In this document: positions 50,278 to 58,866 of the stretch, piece after piece
Layout of the letters: the number at the start of each line of letters is the position of its first letter
Numbering within the stretch: the first letter of the stretch is position 1
Source: G965197555 sp965197555
GTDB taxonomy: Bacteria; Chloroflexota; Dehalococcoidia; Lucifugimonadales; UBA3495
Direction: 5' to 3'
DNA: 64,000 bases
Assembly: GCA_965197555.1 (NCBI GenBank)
Contig: OZ240213.1
Coordinates: 248,001-312,000, forward strand
Translations under genes and position numbers: made by a program
The notes under the pieces: model-generated
The model's input: only the letters and a program-made list of their open reading frames with translations
Told to the model about the DNA's origin: nothing
Databases searched by the model: none

Positions 50278-51114
50278 CTAGACTTGGGTCTTTTGCGCTT
50301 CCCGCTCCCGGTCCACCGTAGTTAGAAACTCCATCACGGCCTGGTTGAACGCTTCAGGCTGGTCCAGATTGGACAAGTGTCCCGCTCCAGGGATGATCAC
50401 CAGTTTTGAATCAGCAATCTTCTCGTGGATGAAGCGGCAGGGCGAGAGCGCCGGGTCCTGCCTCCCGGCCAGCACTAAAGTAGGTGTATTGATCCCCTCG
50501 AGCTGTGAGCTATCAAAGACAGCGTTAAGAATCATGCGGGTGCTGTGGGCGTAGCCCACGGGGTTGAGCGACAAGTACATCTGGCGGATGGCCTCCCGCT
50601 GCTGCGATCCCTGCTCGGCGGTGTGGCTGATGTTGGGATTGTTTTCCATTGAATACTCTGCCACCGCCTCCATGCCCTGAGTCTCGGCCAAACGAATGAT
50701 TTCCTCCCTCATCCTTCGAGACTGTTCGGGCGTTTCCTGTCCCGAGGCTGAGGCGGAGTCGAACACCAGCAAGGCCGCTACCCGGTCGGGATATTTGATA
50801 GCAAAGCGGGTAGCAACGCCCCCACCCATAGAGAGACCGCCCACGTAGGCCCGTTGGATGGCCAGGTGGTCCAGCAAGCCCTTTAAGTCCTCGGCAAAAA
50901 TCTCCTGGGTGTATTGCTCCGCGCTGGCCGGCGAGTCCGACCTGCCATGGCCCCGGGGGTCCCACACGATCAAGCGGTGGTTCTGGGAGAGCACTGGGAT
51001 TTGGGGTTGCCACTCGGTGGTGTTGCCTCCTAACCCGTAGGCCAGCACCAGAGGAAAGCCGTCGCCGTGGCTCTCGTAATATATGTTGATGCCTTCTATG
51101 GTGGCTGTCGGCAT
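50278..51114 (-). CDS. alpha/beta-hydrolase (3-oxoadipate-enol-lactonase-like)
   Basis: 278 residues with the classic single-domain fold: 'LVLAYGLGGNTTEW' oxyanion region, 'IVWDPRGHGRSD', nucleophile Ser95 in 'VGGLSMGGGV', acid in 'LVLAGRQDPALSP' and catalytic His in 'IPGAGHLSNLDQPE'. The ATG has AGGAGG upstream. Sequence resembles enol-lactone hydrolases, but such proteins have broad substrate ranges. It follows a GMC oxidoreductase gene by 61 bp on the same strand. Confidence 0.92.
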   Translation of the reverse strand: MPTATIEGINIYYESHGDGFPLVLAYGLGGNTTEWQPQIPVLSQNHRLIVWDPRGHGRSDSPASAEQYTQEIFAEDLKGLLDHLAIQRAYVGGLSMGGGVATRFAIKYPDRVAALLVFDSASASGQETPEQSRRMREEIIRLAETQGMEAVAEYSMENNPNISHTAEQGSQQREAIRQMYLSLNPVGYAHSTRMILNAVFDSSQLEGINTPTLVLAGRQDPALSPCRFIHEKIADSKLVIIPGAGHLSNLDQPEAFNQAVMEFLTTVDREREAQKTQV

Positions 51115-51175
51115 TGGAACCTCCTAATAGGTTAGTTTTCAACAGAAGCGCTTAGCGGAGCCGCCTAAGTAAGGG

Positions 51176-52708
51176 TTACTCTTTAACCCAATCCGCTACC
51201 CTCTCTCCGATCATGATGGCGGTAGCGTTGGTGTTGGCCCTGGTCACTTGGGGCATCACCGATGAGTCGGCGACCCAAACTCCTTGTATGCCTTTGACCC
51301 TACAGTGTTGGTCCACAACGGCCATTGGATCCGAGTCAGGGCCGATCTTGCACGTTCCGGAGACGTGCCTGGCAGTCCCGCAGTTCTTCCTTATCCATAG
51401 GTCCAGTGCATCGTCTGTGGCTAGGTCTTCATCCGTTGGGCTGGTCCGCCCCTCTGATACGTCCTGGTAGGCATCGGAGCTTAGAATCCTCACTCCCAAC
51501 CTCACAGCCTCTCTCACCCGTCTAATGTCGTTTGGGTGCTGGAAATAGCGGTAATCAAACGAAGGCTGAACGCTGGGGTCCGATGAAGCCAACCGCAGGT
51601 GCCCCGAACCATCAGGCAACTCCAGTGCGCACGAAATGCGGGCAACGCGGTCGGGCAGCACCTCACCGGTGAGCGGATTGAAGACCGAGTTGGTCATCAG
51701 CATCATGTCGTTGCTGGAGGTGGAGCCTTCCGCAGTGTAACGCAGTGCGATGCGCGCCCCCTCAACATCGGGCGAGAGGGTTACTCCCTCTTTGACTCTA
51801 AAGGAAATGGGAGCGTTGGGGTGGTTCCAAAGGTTTTGGCCGACCCCAGGCAAGTCTTGAATGACGGGAATCCCGTATTGTTCCAGTTGGTCTCTCGGGC
51901 CAATACCGGAGAGCATGAGCAAATGGGGAGATTTGAGGGCCCCAGCACTAAGTACCACCCGGTCCGCTTGAATGTTGAATATTTCGCCGCCGCTTTCAGC
52001 CTCCACGCCGTCAACCCGGAAGTCCCGGAACAACAACTTCCTGACAAAGACGTTTCCCCTGACCGTTAGGTTGAGCCGGTGCCGCACCTGGCTCAGGTGG
52101 GTGATGGCAGTGCTCATCCTTATTCCATTCTGGTTGTTCATAGGCAGCGGCGCCACGCCGGAAGGGTTAGGGCCATTCATGTCTTCGGTGGCAGGGAAGC
52201 CTGCTTGAACACAAGCTGTATGGAACGCTCGTTGAGTCTCGGGCCAGGGGTCCAGGTGTTGGCGACTAACGGGGATCGGGCCCTCCGACCCATGAAAGTC
52301 ATCGTTGATGTCCAGGTCGCGTTCCGCTCTTCTGAAGTAAGGAAGCACACTGACGTAGTCCCACTCGGGGTTTCCCCGGGAGGCCCACGCCTCGAAGTCT
52401 TCGGGCAGTCCTCTTAGAAAAACCTGACCGTTAATAGACCCGGATCCGCCCATGACCTTGCCTTGGGCGACGTGAATCTCACCTTGCTCTTCGGTGATCG
52501 TACCCCTCAGGGCCCAGTTGTGTTCCGAGTCTTCCGCTTCGGCCGCGCGCGTGTGGCCGAATTTAACGTGATAGGGTAGGTGCTCGGTTTCAGGGTAGTC
52601 CTTCCCGGCCTCCAACAACAGAACGGACAGCTCGGGGTTTTCGGCGACTCTACTGGCTACCACACACCCAGCCGAACCTCCCCCAACCACCACAACATCG
52701 TATCTCAT
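51176..52708 (-). CDS. GMC-family FAD oxidoreductase (copy 1)
   Basis: 510 residues. N-terminal FAD dinucleotide motif 'DVVVVGGGSAGCVVASRV', GMC signature 1 at 'VMGGSGSINGQVFLRG', signature 2 at 'GALKSPHLLMLSGIGP', and the active-site pair His in 'ARHVSGTCKIGP' and Asn in 'TRANTNATAIMIGE'. This is the choline-dehydrogenase/alcohol-oxidase-like subclass; no signal peptide. GGAGGTCC precedes the ATG. It oxidises an alcohol to an aldehyde, passing electrons to oxygen or a carrier. It follows a paralogue by 73 bp, so the two are likely co-transcribed. Confidence 0.94.
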   Translation of the reverse strand: MRYDVVVVGGGSAGCVVASRVAENPELSVLLLEAGKDYPETEHLPYHVKFGHTRAAEAEDSEHNWALRGTITEEQGEIHVAQGKVMGGSGSINGQVFLRGLPEDFEAWASRGNPEWDYVSVLPYFRRAERDLDINDDFHGSEGPIPVSRQHLDPWPETQRAFHTACVQAGFPATEDMNGPNPSGVAPLPMNNQNGIRMSTAITHLSQVRHRLNLTVRGNVFVRKLLFRDFRVDGVEAESGGEIFNIQADRVVLSAGALKSPHLLMLSGIGPRDQLEQYGIPVIQDLPGVGQNLWNHPNAPISFRVKEGVTLSPDVEGARIALRYTAEGSTSSNDMMLMTNSVFNPLTGEVLPDRVARISCALELPDGSGHLRLASSDPSVQPSFDYRYFQHPNDIRRVREAVRLGVRILSSDAYQDVSEGRTSPTDEDLATDDALDLWIRKNCGTARHVSGTCKIGPDSDPMAVVDQHCRVKGIQGVWVADSSVMPQVTRANTNATAIMIGERVADWVKE

Positions 52709-52781
52709 TGGACCTCCATGGACCTAAGTGCCAATCAATAAACTTGCGACGGAAGAGTTCATCAGTTCCGATGCGACGGGG

Positions 52782-54320
52782 CTAGTGGGAGGCAATCCAG
52801 TCGGCGACGCGCTCCCCTATCATGATGGTGGTGAGGTTGGTGTTGGCTCGAATGACGTCGGGCATAATCGAGGCATCTGCTACCCGCAGCCCTTCAATAC
52901 CATGGACCCTGCAATATTGATCGACCACGGCCAGTGGGTCGCTGGCCGGCCCCATCTTACAGGTGCCCGACAGGTGCTGGCCAATCCAAACATTTTCCAG
53001 CAACCAGACATCAAGGGCGTCATCGGATACCAAGTCCTGCTCCGTGGGAGAAATCAACCCCTCCACGATGTCCTTGAACGACTCATGCTCCATGAGGTTC
53101 AGCGCAATACGCACCCCTTCCCTCAATCGTTCCCGGTCCCAAGGCTCCTCCAAGTAGCGGCAATCGATATACGGCTGGACTTTGAAGTCCACGGAAGTGA
53201 GCCGCACCTCGCCGGCACTGCTCGCTAGCTCCAGCATGCAGGTGAGCCTGATGCCTTCCTCCAGAAACGGGTCGCCACCCAGAGGAGTCGCATAGGATGA
53301 CGGGAAGATTTGCATATCGTTCCGGGCGTCAGAACCTCCTGCTGTGTACCTAAGCACCGTTTGTATCCTGGGCCCTTCGGGGTCACGCTGGAAACCCTCT
53401 TTGACACTGACCCTGATAGGGACCAATGGGTGGTCTCTGAGATTCTGACCCACACCGGGCAGATCATGGACCAAGGGGATGCCCATACTGTTCAGATGGG
53501 CCGCGGGTCCTACCCCGGACAACATCAACAACTGGGGCGAGGCAATGGCTCCGCTACAGAGCACTATTTGCTCGCCTTCAACGATGAATGTCTCGCCGCC
53601 GCTCTCCACCTCCACCCCGGTGGCCTTTCGACCATCGAACCGGATGCGGCTGGCCTGCACATTGGGCCTGATAGTCAAGTTAAGCCGGTGGCGGTTGGGG
53701 TTGATGTAGGTCAGCGCGGTGCTCATTCGGACCCCGTTGGGGTTGTTCATCGGAAAGGGGCCAACACCAGTGGAGTCGGGATGGTTGTGATCGTAGACTT
53801 CATGGTAACCCGCGTCAATGCAGGCCCGCTGGAAGGCATGCTGAAGCGGTGACCAGTCTTCCCGCTTGTGCCGTCTAACCGGCACCGGTCCGTCAAACCC
53901 GTGGAAGTCGTCCCGAATATCAGTATCGGTCTCCAATTTCCTGAAATAGGGCAGGACCGTAATGAAACTCCACTCTTCATTCCCCCAGGAGGCCCATCGG
54001 TCGTAGTCTTCCGGGACTCCCCTCAAAAACACCTGCCCGTTGATGGCGCTGGTCCCTCCCACCACCCTGCCCCTGGGCACAGCCATGGGATCCAACTGCC
54101 GGGATGAGCCCTGGCCTACGAAGGACCAATTGTGGGGAGCGCCCGTCTCGGAGGCAGTGGGCGCGTAACCATACTTGAGATCATTGGGTAACTGTTCCAA
54201 GTCAGGATAATCGGGCCCTGCCTCAAGGAGCAGGACGGACCTGTCCGGAGACTCGGACAGCCTGGTGGCCAGGGCACCGCCGGCAGACCCGGCGCCTATG
54301 ACTATTACATCGTATTTCAT
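52782..54320 (-). CDS. GMC-family FAD oxidoreductase (copy 2)
   Basis: 512 residues from ATG 54320, five nt after AGGGG. It shares all landmarks with copy 1: 'DVIVIGAGSAGGALATRL', 'VVGGTSAINGQVFLRG', 'GAIASPQLLMLSGVGP', catalytic His in 'GQHLSGTCKMGP' and Asn in 'IRANTNLTTIMIGE'. Long near-identical blocks around 'AINGQVFLRG' and 'NGVRMSTALT' point to a tandem duplication, with divergence in the substrate-facing half. First gene of the minus-strand series GMC-GMC-hydrolase. Confidence 0.94.
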   Translation of the reverse strand: MKYDVIVIGAGSAGGALATRLSESPDRSVLLLEAGPDYPDLEQLPNDLKYGYAPTASETGAPHNWSFVGQGSSRQLDPMAVPRGRVVGGTSAINGQVFLRGVPEDYDRWASWGNEEWSFITVLPYFRKLETDTDIRDDFHGFDGPVPVRRHKREDWSPLQHAFQRACIDAGYHEVYDHNHPDSTGVGPFPMNNPNGVRMSTALTYINPNRHRLNLTIRPNVQASRIRFDGRKATGVEVESGGETFIVEGEQIVLCSGAIASPQLLMLSGVGPAAHLNSMGIPLVHDLPGVGQNLRDHPLVPIRVSVKEGFQRDPEGPRIQTVLRYTAGGSDARNDMQIFPSSYATPLGGDPFLEEGIRLTCMLELASSAGEVRLTSVDFKVQPYIDCRYLEEPWDRERLREGVRIALNLMEHESFKDIVEGLISPTEQDLVSDDALDVWLLENVWIGQHLSGTCKMGPASDPLAVVDQYCRVHGIEGLRVADASIMPDVIRANTNLTTIMIGERVADWIASH

Positions 54321-54516
54321 CGTCACCCCTAGGAATCTAGACCTGACCAGTGTGGACCATCAAACCCAAGAGCAGAGGTAATGTCACTCGCTCCCGAGGA
54401 CAGCCTTACATAGCGACCCTTTACATCAGGCACGGCTTAACGCGCAGACAATAAGCGTGCCCACAGAATGAGAGAGAAACTACCCCGAGGGCCCGGATAC
54501 CCTGCCAAGGAGGGAC

Positions 54517-55038
54517 CTAAATGGCCCGCAAGAACTCCAGGGTGCTCATGACAGCACCCTGGCGAGGGTAGATTTTCTCGGTCAAGACCCGGTGAACCTC
54601 AGCATCCGGGTCAGAGCAAGCATCTGCAACCACCACCACGTTGTAGTTGACGTCCACGGCCCATCGCAACGTGGACAGTACGCAGCCACTGGTTGCCACA
54701 CCCATCAAGACCAGGGTATCCTTCCCCATCTCCCGGAGCATGACGTCTAGCGCGGTTGTAGAGAAAGACCCAGCCTTGGTCTTGGTGATAATCGTCTCGT
54801 TGGCGGCCGGGGCCACTCCCTGGTGAATCTCCACATCAGGGGCGTATTCCTGGAAGGGCCCCCCACGGTGTACCACGTATATAACAGGAATTCCGGCTTG
54901 CCTCGCTCCGTTGAGCACCTCTGACGCTCTTTCCACCACCGCTGCCGGGTCGCTGGCGAAGTTATTCACAATGCGTTGTTGAAAGTCCATAATCACAACG
55001 GCGGTCTTTTGGCGGTCAATCGTCGCTTGTTGCGTCAT
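54517..55038 (-). CDS. isochorismatase-family cysteine hydrolase
   Basis: 173 residues with the family triad: Asp18 in 'VVIMDFQQRI', Lys in 'IITKTKAGSFSTT' (Lys86 or Lys88) and nucleophile Cys119 in 'MGVATSGCVLST'. The non-proline cis-peptide region 'GVAT' is normal. Such enzymes hydrolyse amides, ureas or isochorismate. It is separated from the GMC genes by about 190 bp, and may be its own unit. Confidence 0.92.
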   Translation of the reverse strand: MTQQATIDRQKTAVVIMDFQQRIVNNFASDPAAVVERASEVLNGARQAGIPVIYVVHRGGPFQEYAPDVEIHQGVAPAANETIITKTKAGSFSTTALDVMLREMGKDTLVLMGVATSGCVLSTLRWAVDVNYNVVVVADACSDPDAEVHRVLTEKIYPRQGAVMSTLEFLRAI

Positions 55039-55224
55039 ATCAAATTATCCTTCCTGTGCCCTGATTTGGACCCGGAGCAGGCCTCCGGTCGCCCATCCAT
55101 CGCGTGCGGGAGTATTTTAGCCAAAGAGCACCGGCCTGTCATCCGTAACAGTAAGCCTTGGGATACGCGGGTCGAACGACAAGCAACCTCTACAAAGTAG
55201 ACGGGCATATCGCGGCGGTGATTG
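55039..55224. other. intergenic region upstream of the hydrolase gene
   Basis: Together with 55420-55717 this makes a 680-bp stretch without an intact gene. No RNA or clear promoter was seen; the middle holds the recombinase relic described next. Confidence 0.4.
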
Positions 55225-55419
55225 TTACGGAGTAGGTGAGCAAAATGTGGGCCATCTGCAGGCTTTCAAGTGGCGATCGAGGACAATCGCCGCCGCGTGG
55301 CCCAGTTCCGGAAGGAGCTAGCTATAGCTATTCGCGGTGTTGCTGATGTTGGAGTGACCTAACCTTCGTAGTTGGCGGTTGACATTGGCGTGCCCGGACC
55401 CTAAGCGCGTATTTTGATC
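55225..55419 (-). pseudogene. tyrosine recombinase (phage-integrase type) relic
   Basis: Reading the minus strand from 55419 gives a 65-codon frame with an internal TAG (55320-55318). Its sequence 'VNRQLRRLGHSNISNTANSYS', stop, 'LLPELGHAAAIVLDRHLKA' matches the C-terminal end of tyrosine recombinases: the 'R-L-G-H-S-x-I' box with the catalytic His, the tyrosine region, and the following 'LLPELGHEAA' helix seen in many integrases. The catalytic region upstream is lost to stops. It marks an old insertion; no flanking att repeats were identified. Confidence 0.65.
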
Positions 55420-55717
55420 CTGTCAATGCCGACCAATTCCTTGGATTCTACTAACAGCAGGCGCAACGTCCTTGGGGCCTGGGCGTTGCCCATGGAACTA
55501 TCCTGGCGTTAAAGACGTATATTTATGGAGCCCAGCGGCGCACCCTGCCTCTCCTCTTTAGGTTTGGTAGCATTCGCCAAGGATGTTGAGCCACACGAGA
55601 GCGCCTGCGCCCGATGCTCTCAAAAGTCTTGGTCATACGATTGAGAAATTGCACACCTACCCAGGGTTCCGATGACCGGTTACCGACTCGGACTTAGTCA
55701 AATCAGGAGGTGATCTC
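55420..55717. other. intergenic region upstream of the SIMPL gene
   Basis: No gene recognised. It may contain further decayed recombinase sequence on the minus strand, but nothing alignable by eye. Confidence 0.35.
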
Positions 55718-56812
55718 ATGACCCTAATCAAAGGAACTATTCTCCCCATTGTCCTTGGAATTGCTCTAATCATGGGACTGGCTTGCAACTCTGGACCAGA
55801 GGTCATGGACGCTACTCCATCTGCTGCAAGCATCGCGGCGGTGGAGACCGGGTCCGCTTTACCGGCTTCTCAATCCAGCGGGGTCGAAACCGTCTTGGCA
55901 GCTGAGAAGCTCGCGGAGGCCGGGGCCGTAGACACCAAGGCAAGCGCACCTTTCTCCCAGCGAGTGGAGGCGGCGACCTCCGTTACCCCGTTGTCCAATT
56001 CACGGGATGCGGTGCTCCAATCCACCAAGGGCCAGCAGTATGGAATTCTCGTCAGTGGACGCGGCGAGGTTTCCGCACTCCCCGACGTGGCCATCCTCAA
56101 TCTAGGAGTTGAATCTTTCGCTAGGACCGTGGCGGTGGCCCGCACCGAGGCGGCCGCCTCGATGTCCGCCGTCCAGGCAGTGCTGGAAGCCCGAGAAGTG
56201 CCGGCAGAGGACATCCAAACTAGGCACTTTCGCATCGATCCCAGGTATACGTCCCGCGAAGTGACCATCTGTCCGGAAGGCAAGGCAACTGAAAGCACCG
56301 GTTCTAAGCCAACACCGACACCGGCCCCATCCCCTGGGATGGGCGGGGAAACCGGAGTGGTCATGTCGGAAGGCTGTTTCACCGAGCGTCAGCGAATTAT
56401 CAGCGGCTATGAAGTCAGCAATGATCTTCGAGTAAAGCTGCGCGACCTCGACGCAACTGGAGAAGTAATCGACGAGGTAACGGAAGCAGGAGGCGACAAC
56501 ATCAGGTTTGGAGGGATCCAGTTTTCCCTTGACGACCCTTCGGGGTTGGAAGACCAGGCCCTAACCGATGCCATCGAGGACGCCCTCGCCAAAGCGGAAT
56601 ATGTGGCCGAAGCGGCGGGGGTCCAACTGGGCGACTTGATTCACCTCAGCGAGGGGACGGGAGGTGCGCCAGGCTTCCCGTACCTCGCTGCTCAGTCGAG
56701 CGGATTTGCGGCATATGCCCGGAGTGAGTCTGCAGCCCTCGTCCGGGTCTCCGGCGGGACCCTGGAAGTTGCAGCCTTGGTACAGGCGCTCTTCGCCATC
56801 GAGGGGGATTAG
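55718..56812 (+). CDS. SIMPL-domain (DUF541) lipoprotein
   Basis: 364 residues with an excellent ribosome site (AGGAGGTGATCTC) before the ATG. Lipoprotein signal with lipobox 'GLAC', Cys23. Residues 24-105 are Ala/Ser-rich and disordered. The SIMPL domain starts with 'GILVSGRGEVSALPDVAILNLGVES' (in parts) and ends with 'RVSGGTLEVAALVQALFAIE'. A Pro/Thr-rich loop ('PTPTPAPSPGMGG') is inserted near 210 between the two halves, together with cysteines at its edges. Members such as BP26 form channel-like oligomers of unclear role in the envelope. Confidence 0.9.
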   Translation: MTLIKGTILPIVLGIALIMGLACNSGPEVMDATPSAASIAAVETGSALPASQSSGVETVLAAEKLAEAGAVDTKASAPFSQRVEAATSVTPLSNSRDAVLQSTKGQQYGILVSGRGEVSALPDVAILNLGVESFARTVAVARTEAAASMSAVQAVLEAREVPAEDIQTRHFRIDPRYTSREVTICPEGKATESTGSKPTPTPAPSPGMGGETGVVMSEGCFTERQRIISGYEVSNDLRVKLRDLDATGEVIDEVTEAGGDNIRFGGIQFSLDDPSGLEDQALTDAIEDALAKAEYVAEAAGVQLGDLIHLSEGTGGAPGFPYLAAQSSGFAAYARSESAALVRVSGGTLEVAALVQALFAIEGD

Positions 56813-57194
56813 GCCTAATGCGGCTGACTTGAGAATTCGGCCCGGTGGCTAAGTACGGGCTGGCCCCTCAACTAGAGACGCAGGGAGCGTAAAGGTGGGA
56901 ATGTCCCCATTCCTCCCTGAACCAGGTAGAACCAAAGTCAAGGCCCCATCGGCGAAGTTCAGGGTCCATGCGATGTATACCGCTGAACGGGCAAACCGGA
57001 ACGAATGGGATCGCCGCCGACAACGCGCCTGGGTTAGATGGCGCCGGGTTCAACCTTCGGTGAGAGACTGAACCAGCCTCTTTTCGCGGGGGAGAATCAG
57101 CGCTATGGAGAGACCAACTGTGGGCAGCCTTCAGTTGGTTGTTAATGGGGAAGCGAAGCGCCGGGCAGACTCGTAGCTGAAATAGGGGAGTTTT
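56813..57194. other. intergenic region before the tRNA operon end
   Basis: About 380 bp with no supported gene. A 61-codon minus-strand frame ending at 56868 has a protein-like tail but no ribosome site. No SRP, RNase P or 6S RNA signature was found. Confidence 0.35.
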
Positions 57195-57271
57195 TGGCAG
57201 GAGCGGGAGGATTCGAACCCCCGACCACTGGTTTTGGAGACCAGCGCTCTACCAGACTGAGCTACGCTCCT
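57195..57271 (-). tRNA. tRNA-Trp (anticodon CCA)
   Basis: Acceptor AGGAGCG/CGCTCCT, anticodon loop CTCCAAA, T-loop TTCGAAT, discriminator G and encoded CCA at 57195-57197. Third gene of the Ala-Arg-Trp series. Confidence 0.96.
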
Positions 57272-57364
57272 GCGTTTTAAGTGTTGCCTCTGAAATCTTT
57301 GGTGAAATTATAGACGGCAAGGCAAGTGGGGACAAGGCAAGTTAGGTCTGAGTGCTGGGATTTT

Positions 57365-57440
57365 TGGTACCCCTGGAGGGACTCGAACCCCCGACGCGCG
57401 ACTTAGGACGCCGCCGCTCTATCCACTGAGCTACAGGGGC
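57365..57440 (-). tRNA. tRNA-Arg (anticodon CCT)
   Basis: Acceptor GCCCCTG/CAGGGGT, anticodon stem GCGGC/GTCGC, loop GTCCTAA, discriminator A and encoded CCA. Reads AGG codons. Confidence 0.95.
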
Positions 57441-57444
57441 CCGC

Positions 57445-57520
57445 TGGTGGAGATAGGGGGGCTCGAACCCCCAACCTCGGCATTGCGAACGCCGCGCTCT
57501 CCCAGTTGAGCTATATCCCC
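57445..57520 (-). tRNA. tRNA-Ala (anticodon CGC)
   Basis: Acceptor GGGGATA/TATCTCC, anticodon loop TTCGCAA, T-stem GGGGG/CCCCC, discriminator A and encoded CCA at 57445-57447. It lies only 4 bp from tRNA-Arg and is first in the operon. Confidence 0.96.
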
Positions 57521-57599
57521 TATCCACCCCTTTTCAGAGGTCGGCTCGCCGGGCTCTCTCCACAGTACCCGAAGCCCGGTTCTTGAGCCCTGTTGGCAT

Positions 57600-57627
57600 C
57601 GTATAGCTGGCCGCCGGCGACTGTCAA
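57600..57627 (-). promoter_or_regulatory. promoter of the Ala-Arg-Trp tRNA operon
   Basis: On the minus strand a perfect TTGACA (57627-57622), 16 bp, TATACG (57605-57600), about 80 bp before tRNA-Ala. Confidence 0.7.
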
Positions 57628-57738
57628 GCTACGGAATTGACGACCAAATCGGGGGCTGCTAGAGTGGTTCCCTGCCCCCATCCCACCAGTCACCTTTCGC
57701 AATACCGCTGTAGTGAGGCCCCCTTTAGGAGCACCCTG

Positions 57739-58866
57739 ATGACTTCCACCAAAAAAGACCCAGTGCTGGTGGTGATTCAGTTGACCGGCGCCAACGACTA
57801 TATGAACACCATCGTGCCTTATACCAATCCCTTGTATTATGACAACCGGCCCACAGTAGGCATAACTCCGGACGAGGTGCTGCGGATAGACGCTGAATTC
57901 GGCTTCGCTCCGGCACTAGCGCCCATGAAAGTACTATACGACCAGGGGCTAGTGGCTATCATCAATGGCATCGGTTACCCAGACCCAAACCGTTCCCACT
58001 TTAGGTCTATGGACATCTGGCACACCTGTGAGCCGGAGACAGTAGCCACTGATGGCTGGCTGGGTAAGGTGATACGAGATCTAGACCCAAAGAGCGAGAA
58101 CGTGCTCACTGGGGTGAATTTCGGGCGTGGATTACCCCGAGCGTTGGCCTTGCCGGGCGTCCCGGTAGCCTCGGTAGGCTCCTTGGAGAGCTATGGTGTT
58201 CTGACCAGCATGGCAGAAGCGGACCGCCGCGCCGACGTCCTTGATGTGTTTGCCCGAATGTACTCCCCAGCCATCGGCACCGGGCCCACCATGGACTACT
58301 TGGGGCGCACCGGTCTTGATGCCCTCAAAGGCGCCGATATTCTAAAGACTGCCCCGGAGAAGTACGAGTCCACTGTCGAATACGCTGATACAGCCTTTTC
58401 CCAAAGCCTTCGCGGCATCGCTCAAGTCCATCTAGCCGAGTTGGGGACTCGCGTATTCTATGCTTCCCTGGGAGGGTTCGACACTCACTCCAATCAAGTA
58501 TCGGCACAACCCCAACTGCTGAACGAGTTGTCCCACGCGGTCAGCAATTTTCACCAAGACCTACGAGACCACGAGGCTTCCGACAATGTGTTAATTTTTG
58601 TCTTTACCGAGTTCGGACGGAGGGTCAAGGACAACGGCTCCGGGACCGACCACGGATCGGGCGGTGTCGCTTTCGCCCTAGGAGACCCCGTTAGCGGTGG
58701 AATGTACAGCGAGTACCCATCCCTCAAGGAAGGGGATCTCCTGGAAGGAGACCTGCACTTTAACGTCGATTTCCGCGGAGTCTACGGCAGCATCATTGAC
58801 CAATGGTTGAAGCTGGACCCGGTACCCGTAGTAGGCGGCCATTTCGAGCAATTAAAGTTCGTTTAG
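57739..58866 (+). CDS. DUF1501-family protein
   Basis: 375 residues from ATG 57739, seven nt after AGGAG; a longer frame from 57637 would cross the tRNA promoter region. DUF1501 landmarks are 'VLVVIQLTGANDYMNTIVPYTNPLYYDNRPTVGI' (in parts) with the N-D-Y metal-site-like element, 'GYPDPNRSHFRSMDIWHT', 'FDTHSNQVSAQPQLLNELSHA' and 'VFTEFGRRVKDNGSGTDHGSGG'. These match the sulfatase/alkaline-phosphatase-like fold. Most members carry a Tat signal and pair with DUF1800; here neither the signal nor a partner is present, so the protein may be cytosolic. Confidence 0.9.
   Translation: MTSTKKDPVLVVIQLTGANDYMNTIVPYTNPLYYDNRPTVGITPDEVLRIDAEFGFAPALAPMKVLYDQGLVAIINGIGYPDPNRSHFRSMDIWHTCEPETVATDGWLGKVIRDLDPKSENVLTGVNFGRGLPRALALPGVPVASVGSLESYGVLTSMAEADRRADVLDVFARMYSPAIGTGPTMDYLGRTGLDALKGADILKTAPEKYESTVEYADTAFSQSLRGIAQVHLAELGTRVFYASLGGFDTHSNQVSAQPQLLNELSHAVSNFHQDLRDHEASDNVLIFVFTEFGRRVKDNGSGTDHGSGGVAFALGDPVSGGMYSEYPSLKEGDLLEGDLHFNVDFRGVYGSIIDQWLKLDPVPVVGGHFEQLKFV

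Noticed and set aside
57342..57527. 61-codon frame over tRNA-Arg and tRNA-Ala
   Set aside because: Translated tRNA sequence, not a protein gene.
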